A DNA stretch of 64,000 bases from Dromiciops gliroides (lineage: Eukaryota > Chordata > Mammalia > Microbiotheria > Microbiotheriidae). The stretch's first letter is position 1; each line of letters starts with the position of its first letter. The stretch covers positions 679,940,314-680,004,313 of the forward strand of contig NC_057862.1 in the NCBI RefSeq assembly GCF_019393635.1. The letters run 5' to 3'. The position numbers and the translations under genes are program-made. Shown in pieces: positions 31,843-42,297 of this stretch. The notes beneath the pieces were generated by a model. It was given only the letters and a program-made list of their open reading frames with translations, did not search any database and was not told the origin of the DNA.

Positions 31843-32958
31843 CAGACTGGCACAAAGAAGGCTGGCGATGCATTGCTTTGGGTTGGAAGTGTAAGAGACA
31901 GCAGGAAGCCGGTCTTCCTGACTCCACCTCCAGCATTCTTTCCTCTTAGGTTATTGTCACAGAGCTTACCCAATTCAATTCAACAGACACTGATTATAAA
32001 GCCCAAAGCTGGAGGTCACAGGGAAACGGAGTAAGACTTCTTCCTCCTATCAAAGACTTCCCCTTCTGGTAGGAGCCAAATAAGTTATAGAAACAAATCC
32101 TGGCAACAACAAGCTTGACCAAGGAAGGGCATGAGGTTCAAAACGCCAGCCACAGAGAGGATTCATTCCTGGATGGGGGCTCCAAGGTGGTTACCAGGGG
32201 GATGTGGCAGAGCCTTGAAGGTTGGGAAAGATTTCATCTGGCAGAAGTGGTAGCAGGGTGACGTTCCAGGCCTAAGGAACAGCGTGACCAAGGGTCTAGA
32301 GACAGAATACCACGGCATGTGTTTGGGCAACTACAAGCAGATCGATTTCACCAGAGTCATGTGAGCTCTCTAATGAAGGGATGAAATGGAGTTTGTTGGG
32401 TACGATGGGAGGCCACATGGTAAGCACTGGGGTTATAAATACAGACGGGTGACATTTCCAGCCCTCCAGGATTTTATAATGCTTTGGGGGCCTGGGAGGG
32501 GTTTTCAGGCTTGGGAAGTCACAGGGATGATGACTGAAGGGATAGGAAAATCATTGACAAGCCTTTTACAGTCTCAATGGCACTATTGATTAGAGGTGGT
32601 CAGATGACAAGGTTCCCCAGCCAGAGGCTGGATCCAGCCAGTTCCAACTGGCTCACAAGAGTGGATAGTTAAATTTTCAGTGTTGATCACTTACACTTTG
32701 GAAATCAACAGATGCTACAAAGCAGGGTTTATTTATTGTTTTTTATTCATCTAGACGTAAGAAAGTGAAAGAGAAAATGTTACTAATGCGGAGTGAACTT
32801 AAAAGTGAATGATGTGGTAAGTTGTTATCTATCAGAGAGCTGATTGTTAAATACTTGCCTACACAGAAGGGACAGTGACAGGAAGGCTGGCTGCCAATCC
32901 AAAGGCCAGAGGGCAGAGACTGGGGCTGGCCAGATACAGTGGGCTAGAGAGGCAGGTT
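31843..32958. other. Intergenic stretch with diffuse retroelement-like text
   Basis: 31965-32310 (CAATTCAACAGACACTGATTATAAAG, GGCCTAAGGAACAGCGTGACCAAGG) resembles old dispersed repeats but I cannot assign a family. The remainder is unrecognised. Confidence 0.35.
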
Positions 32959-32973
32959 AAGAATGGCAAGCTA

Positions 32974-33121
32974 GGGACAGCTAGGTGGCACAGTGGATAG
33001 AGCACCGGCCCTGGAGTCAAGAGGACCTGAGTTCAAATATGGCCTCAGACACTTAACACTTACTAGCTATGTGACCCTGGGCAAGTCACTTAACCCCAAT
33101 TGCCTCACTAAAAGAAAAAAA
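32974..33121 (+). mobile_element. Short CORE-SINE with 15-bp TSD
   Basis: GGACAGCTAGGTGGCACAGTGGATAGAGC head, CAATTGCCTCACTAAAAG end. Perfect TSDs AAGAATGGCAAGCTA at 32959-32973 and 33122-33136. Confidence 0.95.
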
Positions 33122-33199
33122 AAGAATGGCAAGCTAAGGAGTTGGCACCTTATCCTGCAAAGCAGTTGGGTAAGAAGGAGGAGAGCTAAGAGGCTTGGG

Positions 33200-34395
33200 C
33201 TCTAAGAAACCCCAAAATGAAAACTCCCAAGAACATCATGGTAAAATCCAGAATTTCCATGTCAAAGCAAAAATATTGTAAGCATTCAGAAATGGCCAGG
33301 ATTTGGAAGCCACTGCCATTGGAACACGATATTCCAAAAGGCAAAACATACAAGTTTACAGCCAGAAATAAGCCAGTCAACACAACTAAGTACTTGAGGG
33401 AGGCAGGGAGGATCTTGAATGAAATCGAGGACTTCCAAGCATTCCTGAAGAAAAGATCAGATTGGAGTAAACTTAGACGTGCAAACCACTGGAGTCAAGA
33501 GAAATATAACAGATAAATACGTTTGAAAACTGTAAGTATTTACTTTCTAAAAAGAGTTTAAAAATAGATGTCTCCTCACAACTCTAATATTTTCAAGGGT
33601 CATAGAAGGAGTTAAAGGGCCCAGGGGTGGTTTTGTTATGTTTCGATGATCTTAAAAGAAGAAAGAAAAGGGGGAGGGGAAAGGGATACACTAAGGAAGA
33701 GTAAAGGAGGAAGGATGGGGGAAACTGCCTCAGAATCTGGGTGTTTGGGTAGAAGATGGAACAAATAATAAAAACGAGACTGGAAGTGGGTGTTACTGAA
33801 ACCTCATTTTCATCTGAAGCCGGCAAATGGGAAGAGAATAAACACACCGAGTTGAGTGTAGAAATACATTCAAAACAACAGGAAAACCGGAGGAAATTGG
33901 GAGAAGAGAGAGTAGGAGAAGAGAGAGGGTAGTTTCAGAAAATGATTAGTCATAAAGCAAAACAAGCTCCAGTCTCAGAGAGTGGATTGTGAAAGGGAAG
34001 GTGTAACAGAGAAAGAAAAGGTAAGAACCTGTGACTGGGGTCAGGGTGACCGAAGAGGAGAGGGTTAAGGGAAGAGAGGTAAATTGTATCTAGTGTATGG
34101 GTCATCATTAATGAACATATTTCTTCTCTCACCATCCTTTTCTTCTTTGTAAAGAGAAGATCAGAGAAGGGAAAAAATAAAAGAATGGAATAAGGGAAAT
34201 ATATAGTTAAACAATCATGAATGCTAATGGGAAGAACCCACCAATAAAGTGAAAGAAGATAACAGAATGGATTAGAAAATAGAATCCAATAATATGTTGT
34301 TTACAAGAAATATAAGATTCACATGGAGTTAAAATCAGGGACTGAAATGAAAACATATTATGCTTCTGATGAACTCTGCTTAGATGGAATATCTC
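33200..34395 (+). mobile_element. Fossil LINE-like retroelement, family unresolved
   Basis: A 99-codon frame at 33217-33516 reads in the sense direction through text I associate with a common marsupial retroelement (ATGGTAAAATCCAGAATTTCC, AATGAAATCGAGGACTTCCAAGCATTCC). A purine-rich middle part follows, then GAATCCAATAATATGTTGTTTACAAGAAA near 34280-34310, which resembles L1-type coding sequence. Stops and gaps elsewhere make it non-functional. Confidence 0.4.
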
Positions 34396-34454
34396 CAAGG
34401 GGAAGTCATGTGAAATCAGCCTGGAAAGCTAGGTTGAAGCCAGACTATGAAGGG

Positions 34455-34636
34455 TTTTAAGTAATATTATAATAATAACTAGCATTTCTATAGCATTTTA
34501 AGGTTTGAAAATCACTTTGCTTATATTATCTCATCAGATGCTCACCATGCTTGAGAGATAGGTGTTAGTTTGACCCTATTTTATAGATAAGGAAATTGAG
34601 GCTGAGAGACATTAAGTGATTCATACAAAGACACAT
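34455..34636 (-). mobile_element. THER/MIR-type CORE-SINE
   Basis: ATAATAACTAGCATTTCTATAGCATTTTAAGG, ATTATCTCATCAGATGCTCACC, TTTTATAGATAAGGAAATTGAGGC. Confidence 0.75.
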
Positions 34637-34756
34637 GGAGAGAGGGAGGGTGGAAAGAAGGAAAGGAGGGAGGAAGGAAGGAAAGAAGGAAGGAAGGAAG
34701 GAAGGAAGGAAGGAAGGAAGGAAGGAAGGAAGGAAGGAAGGAAGGAAGGAAGGAGG
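34637..34756. repeat. (GGAA)n microsatellite
   Basis: AG-rich lead-in followed by about 18 perfect GGAA units. Confidence 0.95.
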
Positions 34757-34774
34757 AATGAAAAGGAAATAAGA

Positions 34775-34862
34775 TTTGTTAAGTACTTATGTGCCAGGCA
34801 CTGTTAAGACCTGGGGATAATATAGATACAAGCAAAAAGAAAGTTGGTCCCTCAGAGAACTT
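34775..34862 (+). mobile_element. Dispersed repeat, GTGCCAGGCACTGTGC family
   Basis: TTGTTAAGTACTTATGTGCCAGGCACTG, GGATAATATAGATACAAGC. The following SINE landed in its 3' part. Confidence 0.7.
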
Positions 34863-34877
34863 AAATTCTAATGAAGA

Positions 34878-35021
34878 GGGGCAGCTAGGTGGCACAGTAG
34901 ATAAAGCACCAGCCCTGAATTCAGGAGGACCTGAGTTCAAATTCGACCTCAGACACTTGACATTTACTAGTGTGACCCTGGGCAAGTCACTTAACCCTCA
35001 TTGCCCCATGCAAAAAAAAAA
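34878..35021 (+). mobile_element. Short CORE-SINE, CATTGCCCC subfamily, with TSD
   Basis: GGGGCAGCTAGGTGGCACAGTAGATAAAGCACC head, CTCATTGCCCCATGC end, A-tail. TSDs AAATTCTAATGAAGA at 34863-34877 and 35022-35036. Confidence 0.95.
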
Positions 35022-35155
35022 AAATTCTAATGAAGAAAGAATAAAGCCAAAGAACCCCGGGGTTTCCTTCTTTGTCTGCTACTAACTAGGTCAGAGTAGG
35101 TACCCTTCAATCTCTCTGGGCTTCAGTTTGACCTTCAGATGGAGGAGGGGGAATG

Positions 35156-35156
<1 letters not shown>

Positions 35157-35192
<36 letters not shown>
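35157..35192. repeat. (CA)18 microsatellite
   Basis: Perfect CA run. Confidence 0.95.
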
Positions 35193-35195
<3 letters not shown>

Positions 35196-35330
35196 TAGAA
35201 TTTAGTATAGAAATACATTCCACTCAATAGGGAAACCAGCAAACTGGGAGAGAGGAGAGAGGATAAGAGGGAGGGTAGATTCAGAGAGGGATTCCTTGTA
35301 AGAAAAACAAATTCAAATAGACTTGTTCAG
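35193..35330 (+). mobile_element. Second copy of the unresolved retroelement's purine-rich part
   Basis: AGTATAGAAATACATTC, GGGAAACCAGCAAACTGGGAGAG and GGAGGGTAGATTCAGAGAG parallel 33858-33945. Confidence 0.45.
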
Positions 35331-35349
35331 GGGAAGAGGGCCAGAACTG

Positions 35350-35460
35350 ATTAATCAATGAGCATTTATTAAGCCCTGGCTATACTGGACACTGTTCTGG
35401 GCACTGTAGAAACAAAGAGAGAATGAAATGATCCCTGCCCACGAGGAGTTTACATTCTGT
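35350..35460 (+). mobile_element. Dispersed repeat, GTGCCAGGCACTGTGC family
   Basis: CAATGAGCATTTATTAAGCCCTGG, GGCACTGTAGAAACAAAGAG, AGGAGTTTACATTCTG. Confidence 0.65.
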
Positions 35461-35479
35461 CAGGACTGTGAAAAATGTG

Positions 35480-35640
35480 CCTTATTGCTGTTGCTTGTCC
35501 TTTGTTCTCCAAGAGGACAGTAACATTGAGCAGATGTCATGACTTGCACTGAATTGGATTCAAGTGGGGGCGGGGAGGGCTGTGGAAAGGTCATCAATCT
35601 TACTCTTTCCTCCAGAGCCATCTGGGTCCAGTGGAGTAAG
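35480..35640 (+). mobile_element. Dispersed repeat, GTTGTTTGTCCTT family
   Basis: TGTTGCTTGTCCTTTGTTCTCCAAGAGGACAG, GCACTGAATTGGATTCAAGTG, CTCCAGAGCCATCTGGGTCCAGTGG. A repeat seen in marsupial DNA whose family name I cannot give. A minus-strand piece lies near 22490. Confidence 0.55.
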
Positions 35641-35641
<1 letters not shown>

Positions 35642-35708
<67 letters not shown>

Positions 35709-35718
35709 GTGCGCGCGC
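35642..35718. repeat. (CA)n grading into CG-rich alternating tract
   Basis: About 30 CA units followed by CACGCGTGCGCGCGC. The whole 77 bases alternate purine and pyrimidine, a pattern that favours Z-DNA. Confidence 0.9.
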
Positions 35719-35734
35719 AGTCTGGATGTTTAAG

Positions 35735-35860
35735 GCAATTAGGGTTAAGTGACTTGCCCAGGGTTACACAGCTAGTAAGTATCTGAGGTGAGATTTGAGC
35801 TCAGGTCCTTCCAACTTCAGGGCCAGTGCTCTCTATCCACTGCACCACCTAGCTGCCACA
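35735..35860 (-). mobile_element. Short CORE-SINE, diverged
   Basis: AAGGCAATTAGGGTTAAGTGACTTGCCC through CACTGCACCACCTAGCTGCCAC. Confidence 0.85.
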
Positions 35861-35884
35861 AGATTGTGCCTTATGCAAATTAAT

Positions 35885-36505
35885 TAAGGGAACTGGGGGT
35901 GCTTAGCTTGGAGGAGAGAAGATTTAGGGGACACATGAAAGTTTTTTTCAAGTATGTGAAAGGCTACAGGGTAAAAGGAAGCAGTTAGGTGATTCAATGG
36001 ATAGAGCCCTGCGCCTAGAGTGAGGGAGACCTGAGTTCAAATCTATCATCAGACACTTACTAGCTGGGTGACCCTGGGCAAGTCACTTCACCCTGTTTGC
36101 CTCAATTTCCTCACCTGTAAAATGAGCTGTAGAAGGAAATGGTAAACCACTCCAGTATCTTTGCCAAGAAAACCTCCAATGGGGTCAGTCAGACAACTGA
36201 AATTACTGAAAAACAATAAATGAAGTAGAAGACAGATTCTTTAAAAGCAGCCCCCCAAAACACTAGAAGTAACGAATGGGAATTGTTGAGAAGCAGACGT
36301 TGAGCCAATGTCGAGGTAGGCTTCCTATGGATTAGGGCTCTGCCAAGGTGGAGCCCGCTGCCTCGGGGGCAGAAGGTCTCTCCTCAAAGGAAGGCTGGCT
36401 GACTGCTTGCTAGGATGTAGAGAGGATTCTCATTCAGGTATGGACCAGGCCAGCTGGCCTTGGAAGACCCTTCCCACTCAGAGATTCCGGAGTCCTGTGA
36501 TCTTT
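35885..36505 (+). mobile_element. CR1/L3 LINE 3' fragment, split by a SINE
   Basis: GGGGGTGCTTAGCTTGGAGGAGAGAAG, CAAGTATGTGAAAGGCTACAGGG, then after the SINE GGATTCTCATTCAGGTATGG and CCTTCCCACTCAGAGATTCCGG. Same family as 2170-2840. Confidence 0.65.
35974..36222 (+). mobile_element. MAR1-like CORE-SINE inside CR1/L3
   Basis: GAAGCAGTTAGGTGATTCAATGGATAGAGC head, GAGCTGTAGAAGGAAATGG, CCAATGGGGTCAGTCAGACAACTGAAATTACTG end. Confidence 0.9.
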
Positions 36506-36771
36506 GTAATGGAGATCCCTTGTGGGGTACTTGGAGCTATTATGGGGAAGGGATTAAGTTAGATCAAAGCAAGGCATTATGTCTCTCCAGAATGGCATAA
36601 TTTGGAAGCCAACACTTTGTGAGTTTTTACACTGATCCTCCGAAGATATAAAGCTTAGCTGGAGGGTTGACTACAATTATAGGAGATTTGGAATACAGTT
36701 AGCTGTGGAAGGGAAGGTATGTTGTGTATGGGCTGAAGTCATAGAATGTCAGAGCTAGGAGGGCCTTTAGA

Positions 36772-36992
36772 AAATAATAATGATAGCTTGTATTCATATG
36801 GCATTTTACAAACATTAACTTATGTGATCTTCAAAACAGCCCTGGGATGTTACAGATGAGAGAACTGAGGCAGACTGCAGGTGACTCACCCAGGGTCACA
36901 CAGCTTGTAAGTATCTGAGGCTGGATTTGAACTCAGGGCTTCCTGCCTCCAGGACCACCACACTCTATCCACTGTGACATCCAGCTGCTTCT
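36772..36992 (-). mobile_element. THER/MIR-type CORE-SINE
   Basis: TTCATATGGCATTTTACAAAC, TTCAAAACAGCCCTGGG, ACCCAGGGTCACACAGCTTGTAAG, CACTCTATCCACTGTGACATCC. An element-like lead TAGAATGTCAGAGCTAGGAGGGCC precedes it at 36742. Confidence 0.85.
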
Positions 36993-38597
36993 AGAAAATG
37001 AAGTGGCAAGACTAGGCAGGCCCTTAGAACATGGAATGTTAGAGCTGGTAACAAAGTGGAATGAACTGACTTATGAGGCAAGAGTTAGTTACTCATCACT
37101 CAGAGAATTTCAGACAAAGGCTACAAGAGTGACTACTGATCAGGAATGTTGTAGAAAGGATGCCTGTTCAGGCTTGGAGGAATCACTTCACTCCTTCAGG
37201 ACCCATTGGATCATGGCAAACCAGGCTGGACGGGCCCTTAGAGGTCATTGGCTCTGACCCCTTTCACAAGGATAGCATGGCCCAGTGAAAAGGGAGCAGG
37301 AGGATCATGAGATTGAAGATTTGCATATGTCGGGGAACTGGGGGGTCATCTGGTCTAACCCCCTTTCAGTTTCCTCCTTTTGGAGTTAAGGGATTGGGTC
37401 TGATGGCCTGGGACATCCCTTTAGCTCTGGGATTGCCTGTCAGAGGTAGAAGTGACTTCAGAGAGGAGCTTATCTCATCTCCTTATTTTTAAAAGGAGGA
37501 AACTGAAACCCCAAGCAATGAGATCAAGTCGCCAAGCATTTATTAAGCAATTTTTCAGTTCCAAATACAAGCAAGAAGAAAGACAGTCCCTGGGGGGAGG
37601 GAGTTTGAGATTGCTCCAGCATGAGAAGGGGGGACAGAGGTTATGACAACGTTAATAGAGTCAGAAGAAAAGCTGGGAAAGGTATGATGGCTCACTGGCC
37701 TGCCTCCTTCCCCAAAATGAAGGTTACAGTGGGAAAAGACGAGAAGGCCCCAGGTCCGGAGGAAGGGAGTGCCCAGGGTGAGAAGGCAGCTGAGGCCGGG
37801 TGCTGGAGTGGCTTCCCCATGCCTGAACGGGAATCCTCTCTACAACACAGCTGACAAGTAGTCCCCTGGCCAGAGCAGCGGAAGCCTTTTCTCCAGGGGA
37901 CATAGTTCTCTGCAAATCCAGACATGAGAACCAGCCCTGTGCTCACCCCAACACTTTGCTGGCCTCTCCCATCCTGTCTTGCTCTCAATCCAAGGTCCCC
38001 TGACCTTCCTTCGTGGAATCCCAGATTGGCAGAGTTGGACCTCAGCCATCATCTCTGCAGCCCACACCTGAGGAAGACGTCTCTCTACCCCATCCCAAAT
38101 GGGCAGGGGTCAGGAGAGGGAGGGGGGATCCCCCACTTCCTAAGCCAGCCCTTTGGGCCCTTCTTGGACGAGCCTCACTTCTCCCTTAAGCCTGCTTCCT
38201 CTGCAGCCATTTCCCCCTTTGAAGCGAAGACCTCCCAATCTCCCTAGCTGTATGTGGTTTCTTTACCTTTCAGTCACACACGCCCCTCTTGGAAGACCTA
38301 TGAAAGAACCTGCCCTGCCCTTTGCCAGTGGGTGATGTCATATCCCCAGAGGGCTGGATGGCATTGCAAACAGCTTAATGTCAGCTCAGACAGAATCTTG
38401 GAGCACAAGAATGATCACAAGTTCACCCTCACACAGAGAAATTAATATTGTTCAGGCATTAGAAACACAGACCCTTCCTTAGCTGGGAGGAGCCTGTGGA
38501 CTGTGTCTGGACCTGTGATTTCTGTGGGGTAAAGAAATATTAGTGTGAAGCACCCTTTCCCCTTTCCTGGTTAATCAGTCAATCAACAAACATTTTG
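36993..38597. other. Intergenic stretch, mostly unrecognised
   Basis: Short MIR-like scraps (for example GAATGTTAGAGCTGG near 37034, GGAGGAAACTGAAACCCC near 37495) and a diverged GCATTTATTAAGC piece at 37537. Overlapping open frames at 37600-38340 are 60-107 codons and unlike any family I know. Confidence 0.4.
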
Positions 38598-38599
38598 GT

Positions 38600-38735
38600 G
38601 GGCAGCTGGGGGTGAAGTAGATAAAGCACCAGGCCAGGAGTAATGAGGACCTGACTTCAAATCCAGCCTCAGACACTGACTAGTTGTGTGACCATGGGTA
38701 AGTCACTTCACCCGGTTTGCCTCAGTTTGTGATTG
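38600..38735 (+). mobile_element. CORE-SINE, MAR1-like, 3' truncated
   Basis: GGGCAGCTGGGGGTGAAGTAGATAAAGCACC head, CAAATCCAGCCTCAGACACTGAC, CTTCACCCGGTTTGCCTCAG. Confidence 0.85.
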
Positions 38736-38865
38736 TCCTGCCTGGGCACTAAGACGTGGGCCAGCTTGGTTGGAATATACAGTGTGTGGAAGGGAGAAGT
38801 GGGCAGCATTCCTCCGAAGGTTTCCTGGGGTTGGCAGCTTAACAGACAGACAGGGGAGGGGAGGG

Positions 38866-39120
38866 AACAAGCATTGATTTGGTGTTTACTGTATGCTTGG
38901 CACTGTGCTAAATACTTGATGAATATTATCTCATTTGATCTTCACAACAACCCTGGGAGGGAGGTGCTATTATTTTTTCCATTTTACAGATGAGGAAACT
39001 GAGGCAGGGAGAGGTTAAATGACTTACCCAAGGTCACTCAGCTAGTAAATACCTGAGACTGGATTTGAACCCTCAGGTCTTCCTCACTCCAGGCCCAACA
39101 CACTATCCACTCGCCTCTAG
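38866..39120 (-). mobile_element. THER-type CORE-SINE, near full length
   Basis: GCTTGGCACTGTGCTAAATAC, TTATCTCATTTGATCTTCACAACAACCCTGGGAGG, CCATTTTACAGATGAGGAAACTGAGGC, GGCCCAACACACTATCCACT. Confidence 0.9.
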
Positions 39121-39239
39121 ATAAGTGATAGAATATTCTTTTTGAGGCCCAGTAAGAAGGCCAGTTGGGCTGAACTTTAGAGCAGGAAAAGGGGTGTTCT
39201 GTACATTAAGGCTAGGAAGGTGGGTTAGTATCACCCGTG

Positions 39240-39345
39240 CCCCCTATATAGCACTTAGCACATAGTAAGTGTGGGACTTATCTGGGACTTTTATAGCGCT
39301 TAGCACATAGTAGGTGTGATAAATGTTTAGTGAATTGAATTGCAA
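39240..39345 (+). repeat. L2-type tail with internal tandem duplication
   Basis: TATAGCACTTAGCACATAGTAAGTGTGGGACTTATC and, 53 bases on, TATAGCGCTTAGCACATAGTAGGTGTGATAAATG. The segment appears twice side by side. Confidence 0.65.
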
Positions 39346-39759
39346 AGCCTCCTCACTTGTTTGGGGTGTCCTGGACACCCTCTGGCACTGGAGGTGGTGG
39401 AGTCTCTGGAGCCTTTCTCCCAAAGATGCAGGAAAAAAAAACCTTAAAATTAGCAAGGAATCCAGTGGTATTGAAACAAAGATGTCATTTCATCCCATTC
39501 AACTTCATGGTCCCTTGAAATCCATCCAGGTGGCCTAGAAGTTAAGGATCCCAATCTGAGAGTTGTCTGGGGCCTGGAGAGAGGAAGGGGCCTGCTGCTG
39601 CTGCTTCTGAAAGAACAAGTGCTGCAGGCCTCGCCTTCCCCTCCTCTTAGCGGAGAGGAAACGGAGGCTCAGAGAAGAGCCTGTGACTCACAGTCTTAAG
39701 AGTCTGTAAAGATCCTCAAGGCCCCCCAAACTTGAAAAAAGAATGTGAAAATTGCTTTT
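39346..39759. other. Intergenic stretch, nothing recognised
   Basis: Contains a short CTGCTGCTGCTGCTTC run near 39592. No gene or repeat supported. Confidence 0.4.
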
Positions 39760-39773
39760 ACATGTAATTAGGA

Positions 39774-39947
39774 GGGGGCAGCTAGGTGGCACAGTGGATA
39801 GAGCACCGGCCCTGGAGTCAGGAGTACCTGAGTTCAAATCCGGCCTCAGACACTTAACACTGACTAGCTGTGTGACCCTGGGCAAGTCACTTAACCCCAA
39901 CTGCCTCACTAAAAAAAACAAAAAAAACAAAACAAAAACAAAAAAAA
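39774..39947 (+). mobile_element. Short CORE-SINE with long A-rich tail and TSD
   Basis: Consensus-like body, CAACTGCCTCAC end, then about 40 bases of A8C-type tail. Perfect TSDs ACATGTAATTAGGA at 39760-39773 and 39948-39961. Confidence 0.95.
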
Positions 39948-40059
39948 ACATGTAATTAGGAAAAAAAATTAAACTTTTTTTGAAAAATCATTGAAACTAT
40001 TAGGTCCAATAAACTGATAAGCACAAATAAGTTCTGGATTAAATATATGGCTACTTGCC

Positions 40060-40180
40060 CAGGCTCATTCAAACAATCAAGGTGCTATTAATCACCTACT
40101 GTGAGCTGGGCATGGTGCTAGGTGCAAGAGGACTCAAAGGCACAGATGAATGAGATGGTTTCTCTCCCCAAAAAGCTTAA
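40060..40180 (+). mobile_element. Dispersed repeat, GTGCCAGGCACTGTGC family
   Basis: GGTGCTATTAATCACCTACTGTGAGCTGGGCATGGTGCTAGG. Diverged. Confidence 0.6.
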
Positions 40181-40257
40181 GAAAAGGGCTAAGGCCAGAA
40201 TTTGAACTGTGGACATCTACAGGGGTTTGGCTGATGGGGGCAGGATTGCTTCCTAAG

Positions 40258-40450
40258 AGTCTGGCATGGTGGTCTTGTGGAAAGAGTGCTGCTGGATTTG
40301 AAGTCCGGGACCTGGGTTCAAGTCCTGGCTACCGGAGTGGCCCTGGGAGTTACCCAACCTCCCAATACCTTAGTTTCCTTCTCTGGAAATTGAGGAGTTT
40401 GGACTCAGTGGCCTCTGAGGCCTCTTCTAGTACCAGTTCTGTGATTCAAA
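40258..40450 (+). mobile_element. MIR-type CORE-SINE, near full length
   Basis: GTGGTCTTGTGGAAAGAGTGCTGC, GGACCTGGGTTCAAGTCCTGGC, GTTTCCTTCTCTGGAAATTGAGG, CAGTTCTGTGATTC. Confidence 0.8.
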
Positions 40451-40549
40451 ACTCGCCTCTCTTTTGATGGTACCAGATCAAGTTCTCACAGCTGATGGAT
40501 GGCAGAGCTGAGCTTGCCCAGCAGGACTGATGCCAAACCCTGGCCTCAT

Positions 40550-40670
40550 CACTGCCCTGGGAGGTCAGTATTATTATGTCATATGAAGAAACTGAGTCTC
40601 AGAGGGGAAGTGACTGGCTCAAGGTCTCTTTGATATTACATGACAGGGCCGGCTTGCGAGCCAGGTCATT
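40550..40670 (-). mobile_element. MIR-type CORE-SINE
   Basis: ATATGAAGAAACTGAGTCTCAGAG, GACTGGCTCAAGGTC, CAGGGCCGGCTTGCGAGCC. Confidence 0.65.
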
Positions 40671-41224
40671 CCAAGCCAGGCTTCCTTCCTCCACCTAGCT
40701 GATTTGATGATGTACAAATCTGAATGTGAACATCAAGAAGAATTCCCCCTCCTGGCTCTTTAAGGTCCTCCCTTCCTATGCCCAGTTCTAAGAAGGGTCT
40801 TCTCCAAGCAGGACACACCCAGCTTATCTGGAGTCTCCACCACCTTGGGCAGAATCTTGCTTCTTGCATCTGTCCTGGGCTGGGGCGCAGATAGTGTCTG
40901 ATACCTCCCCCACCTCGCCACCCCTCCTGCCCTCCCTCTAATCAATTGAGAAGCATCCAGCCAGTGGAGGGGAGATAGCCCTTGCCAGGCTGCAGAAGGA
41001 AGAAGGACCTCCAGCCGTCCACATCTCAATCAGTAAAAGCCACAGAGGGCGTCTTGATCGCCAACAAAGGTCTCTTTTCCCAACCCCTCCTTCCAACCCC
41101 ATCAGCCATCACGAACCCTGGAAAATCTGATGAAATTAGAAGGTTCTGGACCTGAGCCTGGGAATGATTCATCTCCACTAAGGCTTCCACTCATACCCAA
41201 AGGGTAAAACGTGGTGGGGCCAAA
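40671..41224. other. Non-repetitive intergenic stretch
   Basis: Unique sequence; an 89-codon minus frame at 40760-41029 has no family resemblance. Confidence 0.4.
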
Positions 41225-41400
41225 AATACGATGGCCTGGAAGCCCGAAGTCTCAGGGGCTGGCCCAGCCTCTGCCACTAACTTGCTGTGTGACCTTGGAC
41301 AAGTCTTTTCTGGCTGGGCCTCAGCGCCTTCATCCCTAAAGATAATTGATTAGTGCAGGGACCTTCCAAGGTCCCTTCAAGTTCTAAATCCTGTCATCCT
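41225..41400 (+). mobile_element. MIR-type CORE-SINE
   Basis: ACTTGCTGTGTGACCTTGGACAAG, GGGCCTCAGCGCC, AAGGTCCCTTCAAGTTCTAAATCC. Confidence 0.75.
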
Positions 41401-41454
41401 GTTGGGATGACAATTTCTCTTCCAGCTCTGCCCATGACAATGAGTGTACAATAT

Positions 41455-41690
41455 TGCTTCTATTCAAGGAACAATTAAGCACCTGTTGTATACAGGGCTC
41501 CTCAGTGCCCTTGGGGCCTAATGGAAACACTACTAGCTCTGCAGCAAAAGAGTTAAATTGGGACTGTGGCTTTATCACTTTTTGAATTCCTTTCAATCCA
41601 ACAAGCCTTGACTAAGTGTTCTGGGCACTGGGGACACAAAGGGAAAACCAGAAACGGTCCCTGTGCTCAAGGAACTTACTTTTTGCTGGA
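41455..41690 (+). mobile_element. Two fragments of the GTGCCAGGCACTGTGC repeat family
   Basis: 41455-41530 (AGCACCTGTTGTATACAGGG) and 41590-41690 (GGGCACTGGGGACACAAAGGG, CCCTGTGCTCAAGGAACTTAC). Confidence 0.55.
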
Positions 41691-41744
41691 TTCCCCTTCT
41701 GGGGGAATCTTCAACGTGAGAAAATTGATAAAGAAAAGCTATAA

Positions 41745-41938
41745 GGGGTAGTGAGGTGGCACAGTGGATAGAGCATCAGCTCTGGAGATGTGAGGAGCTG
41801 AGTTCAAACTCAGCCTCTGACACTTACTAGCTGTGTGACCCTGGGCAAGTCACTCAACCCCAATTGCCTCCAAAGGAAGGAAGGAAGGAAGGAAGGAGAG
41901 AGGGAGGGAGGAAGGAAGGAAGGAGGGAGGGAGGAAGG
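41745..41938 (+). mobile_element. Short CORE-SINE whose tail became a (GGAA)n microsatellite
   Basis: Body ends in CAATTGCCTCC at about 41871, then AAAGGAAGGAAGG and related GGAA/GGGA units to 41938. TSDs AAAGCTATAA (41735-41744) and AAAGGTATAA (41939-41948) lie outside the microsatellite, so the purine tract is part of the insertion. Confidence 0.85.
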
Positions 41939-41999
41939 AAAGGTATAAATAGTGATTTCAAGAGGGAGAATGTGCTAGTAAGGGGGTGATCAGGGAAGA

Positions 42000-42175
42000 C
42001 CTGCCCTCTGCTTACTGACCTTGCACAAGTACCTCAGGTCAATTCACGGAGCCTGTTTTCTCATTTATGAAATGGGAATAATAATTTCTACCCTTCCTAC
42101 CTCAAGTGGCTGGGGAGAGATGATCAGATGGGATAGCTTCTATGAAGTGCTTTTTCAAGTTCTATATAAATTTCA
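42000..42175 (+). mobile_element. THER/MIR-type CORE-SINE
   Basis: TACTGACCTTGCACAAG, TTTTCTCATTTATGAAATGGGAATAATAATTTCTACC, TATGAAGTGCTTTTTCAAG. Confidence 0.7.
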
Positions 42176-42177
42176 AT

Positions 42178-42290
42178 CACTCACCAAACACTTATTAAGC
42201 ACCAGTTACGAGCCAGGCACTTTGTTACAAAGTTAAAAGAATAAATAATCTTTGCTTTCAAGGAGTCTACATTCTATCTAATTATATACT
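42178..42290 (+). mobile_element. Dispersed repeat, GTGCCAGGCACTGTGC family
   Basis: CCAAACACTTATTAAGCACCAGTTACGAGCCAGGCAC, TTTCAAGGAGTCTACATTC. Confidence 0.7.
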
Positions 42291-42297
42291 AATGTGT

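Noticed and set aside
33217..33516. 99-codon frame considered as a small gene
   Set aside because: Lies within a dispersed retroelement-like segment, has no splice sites or promoter context and no recognisable domain. Kept only as part of the repeat entry.
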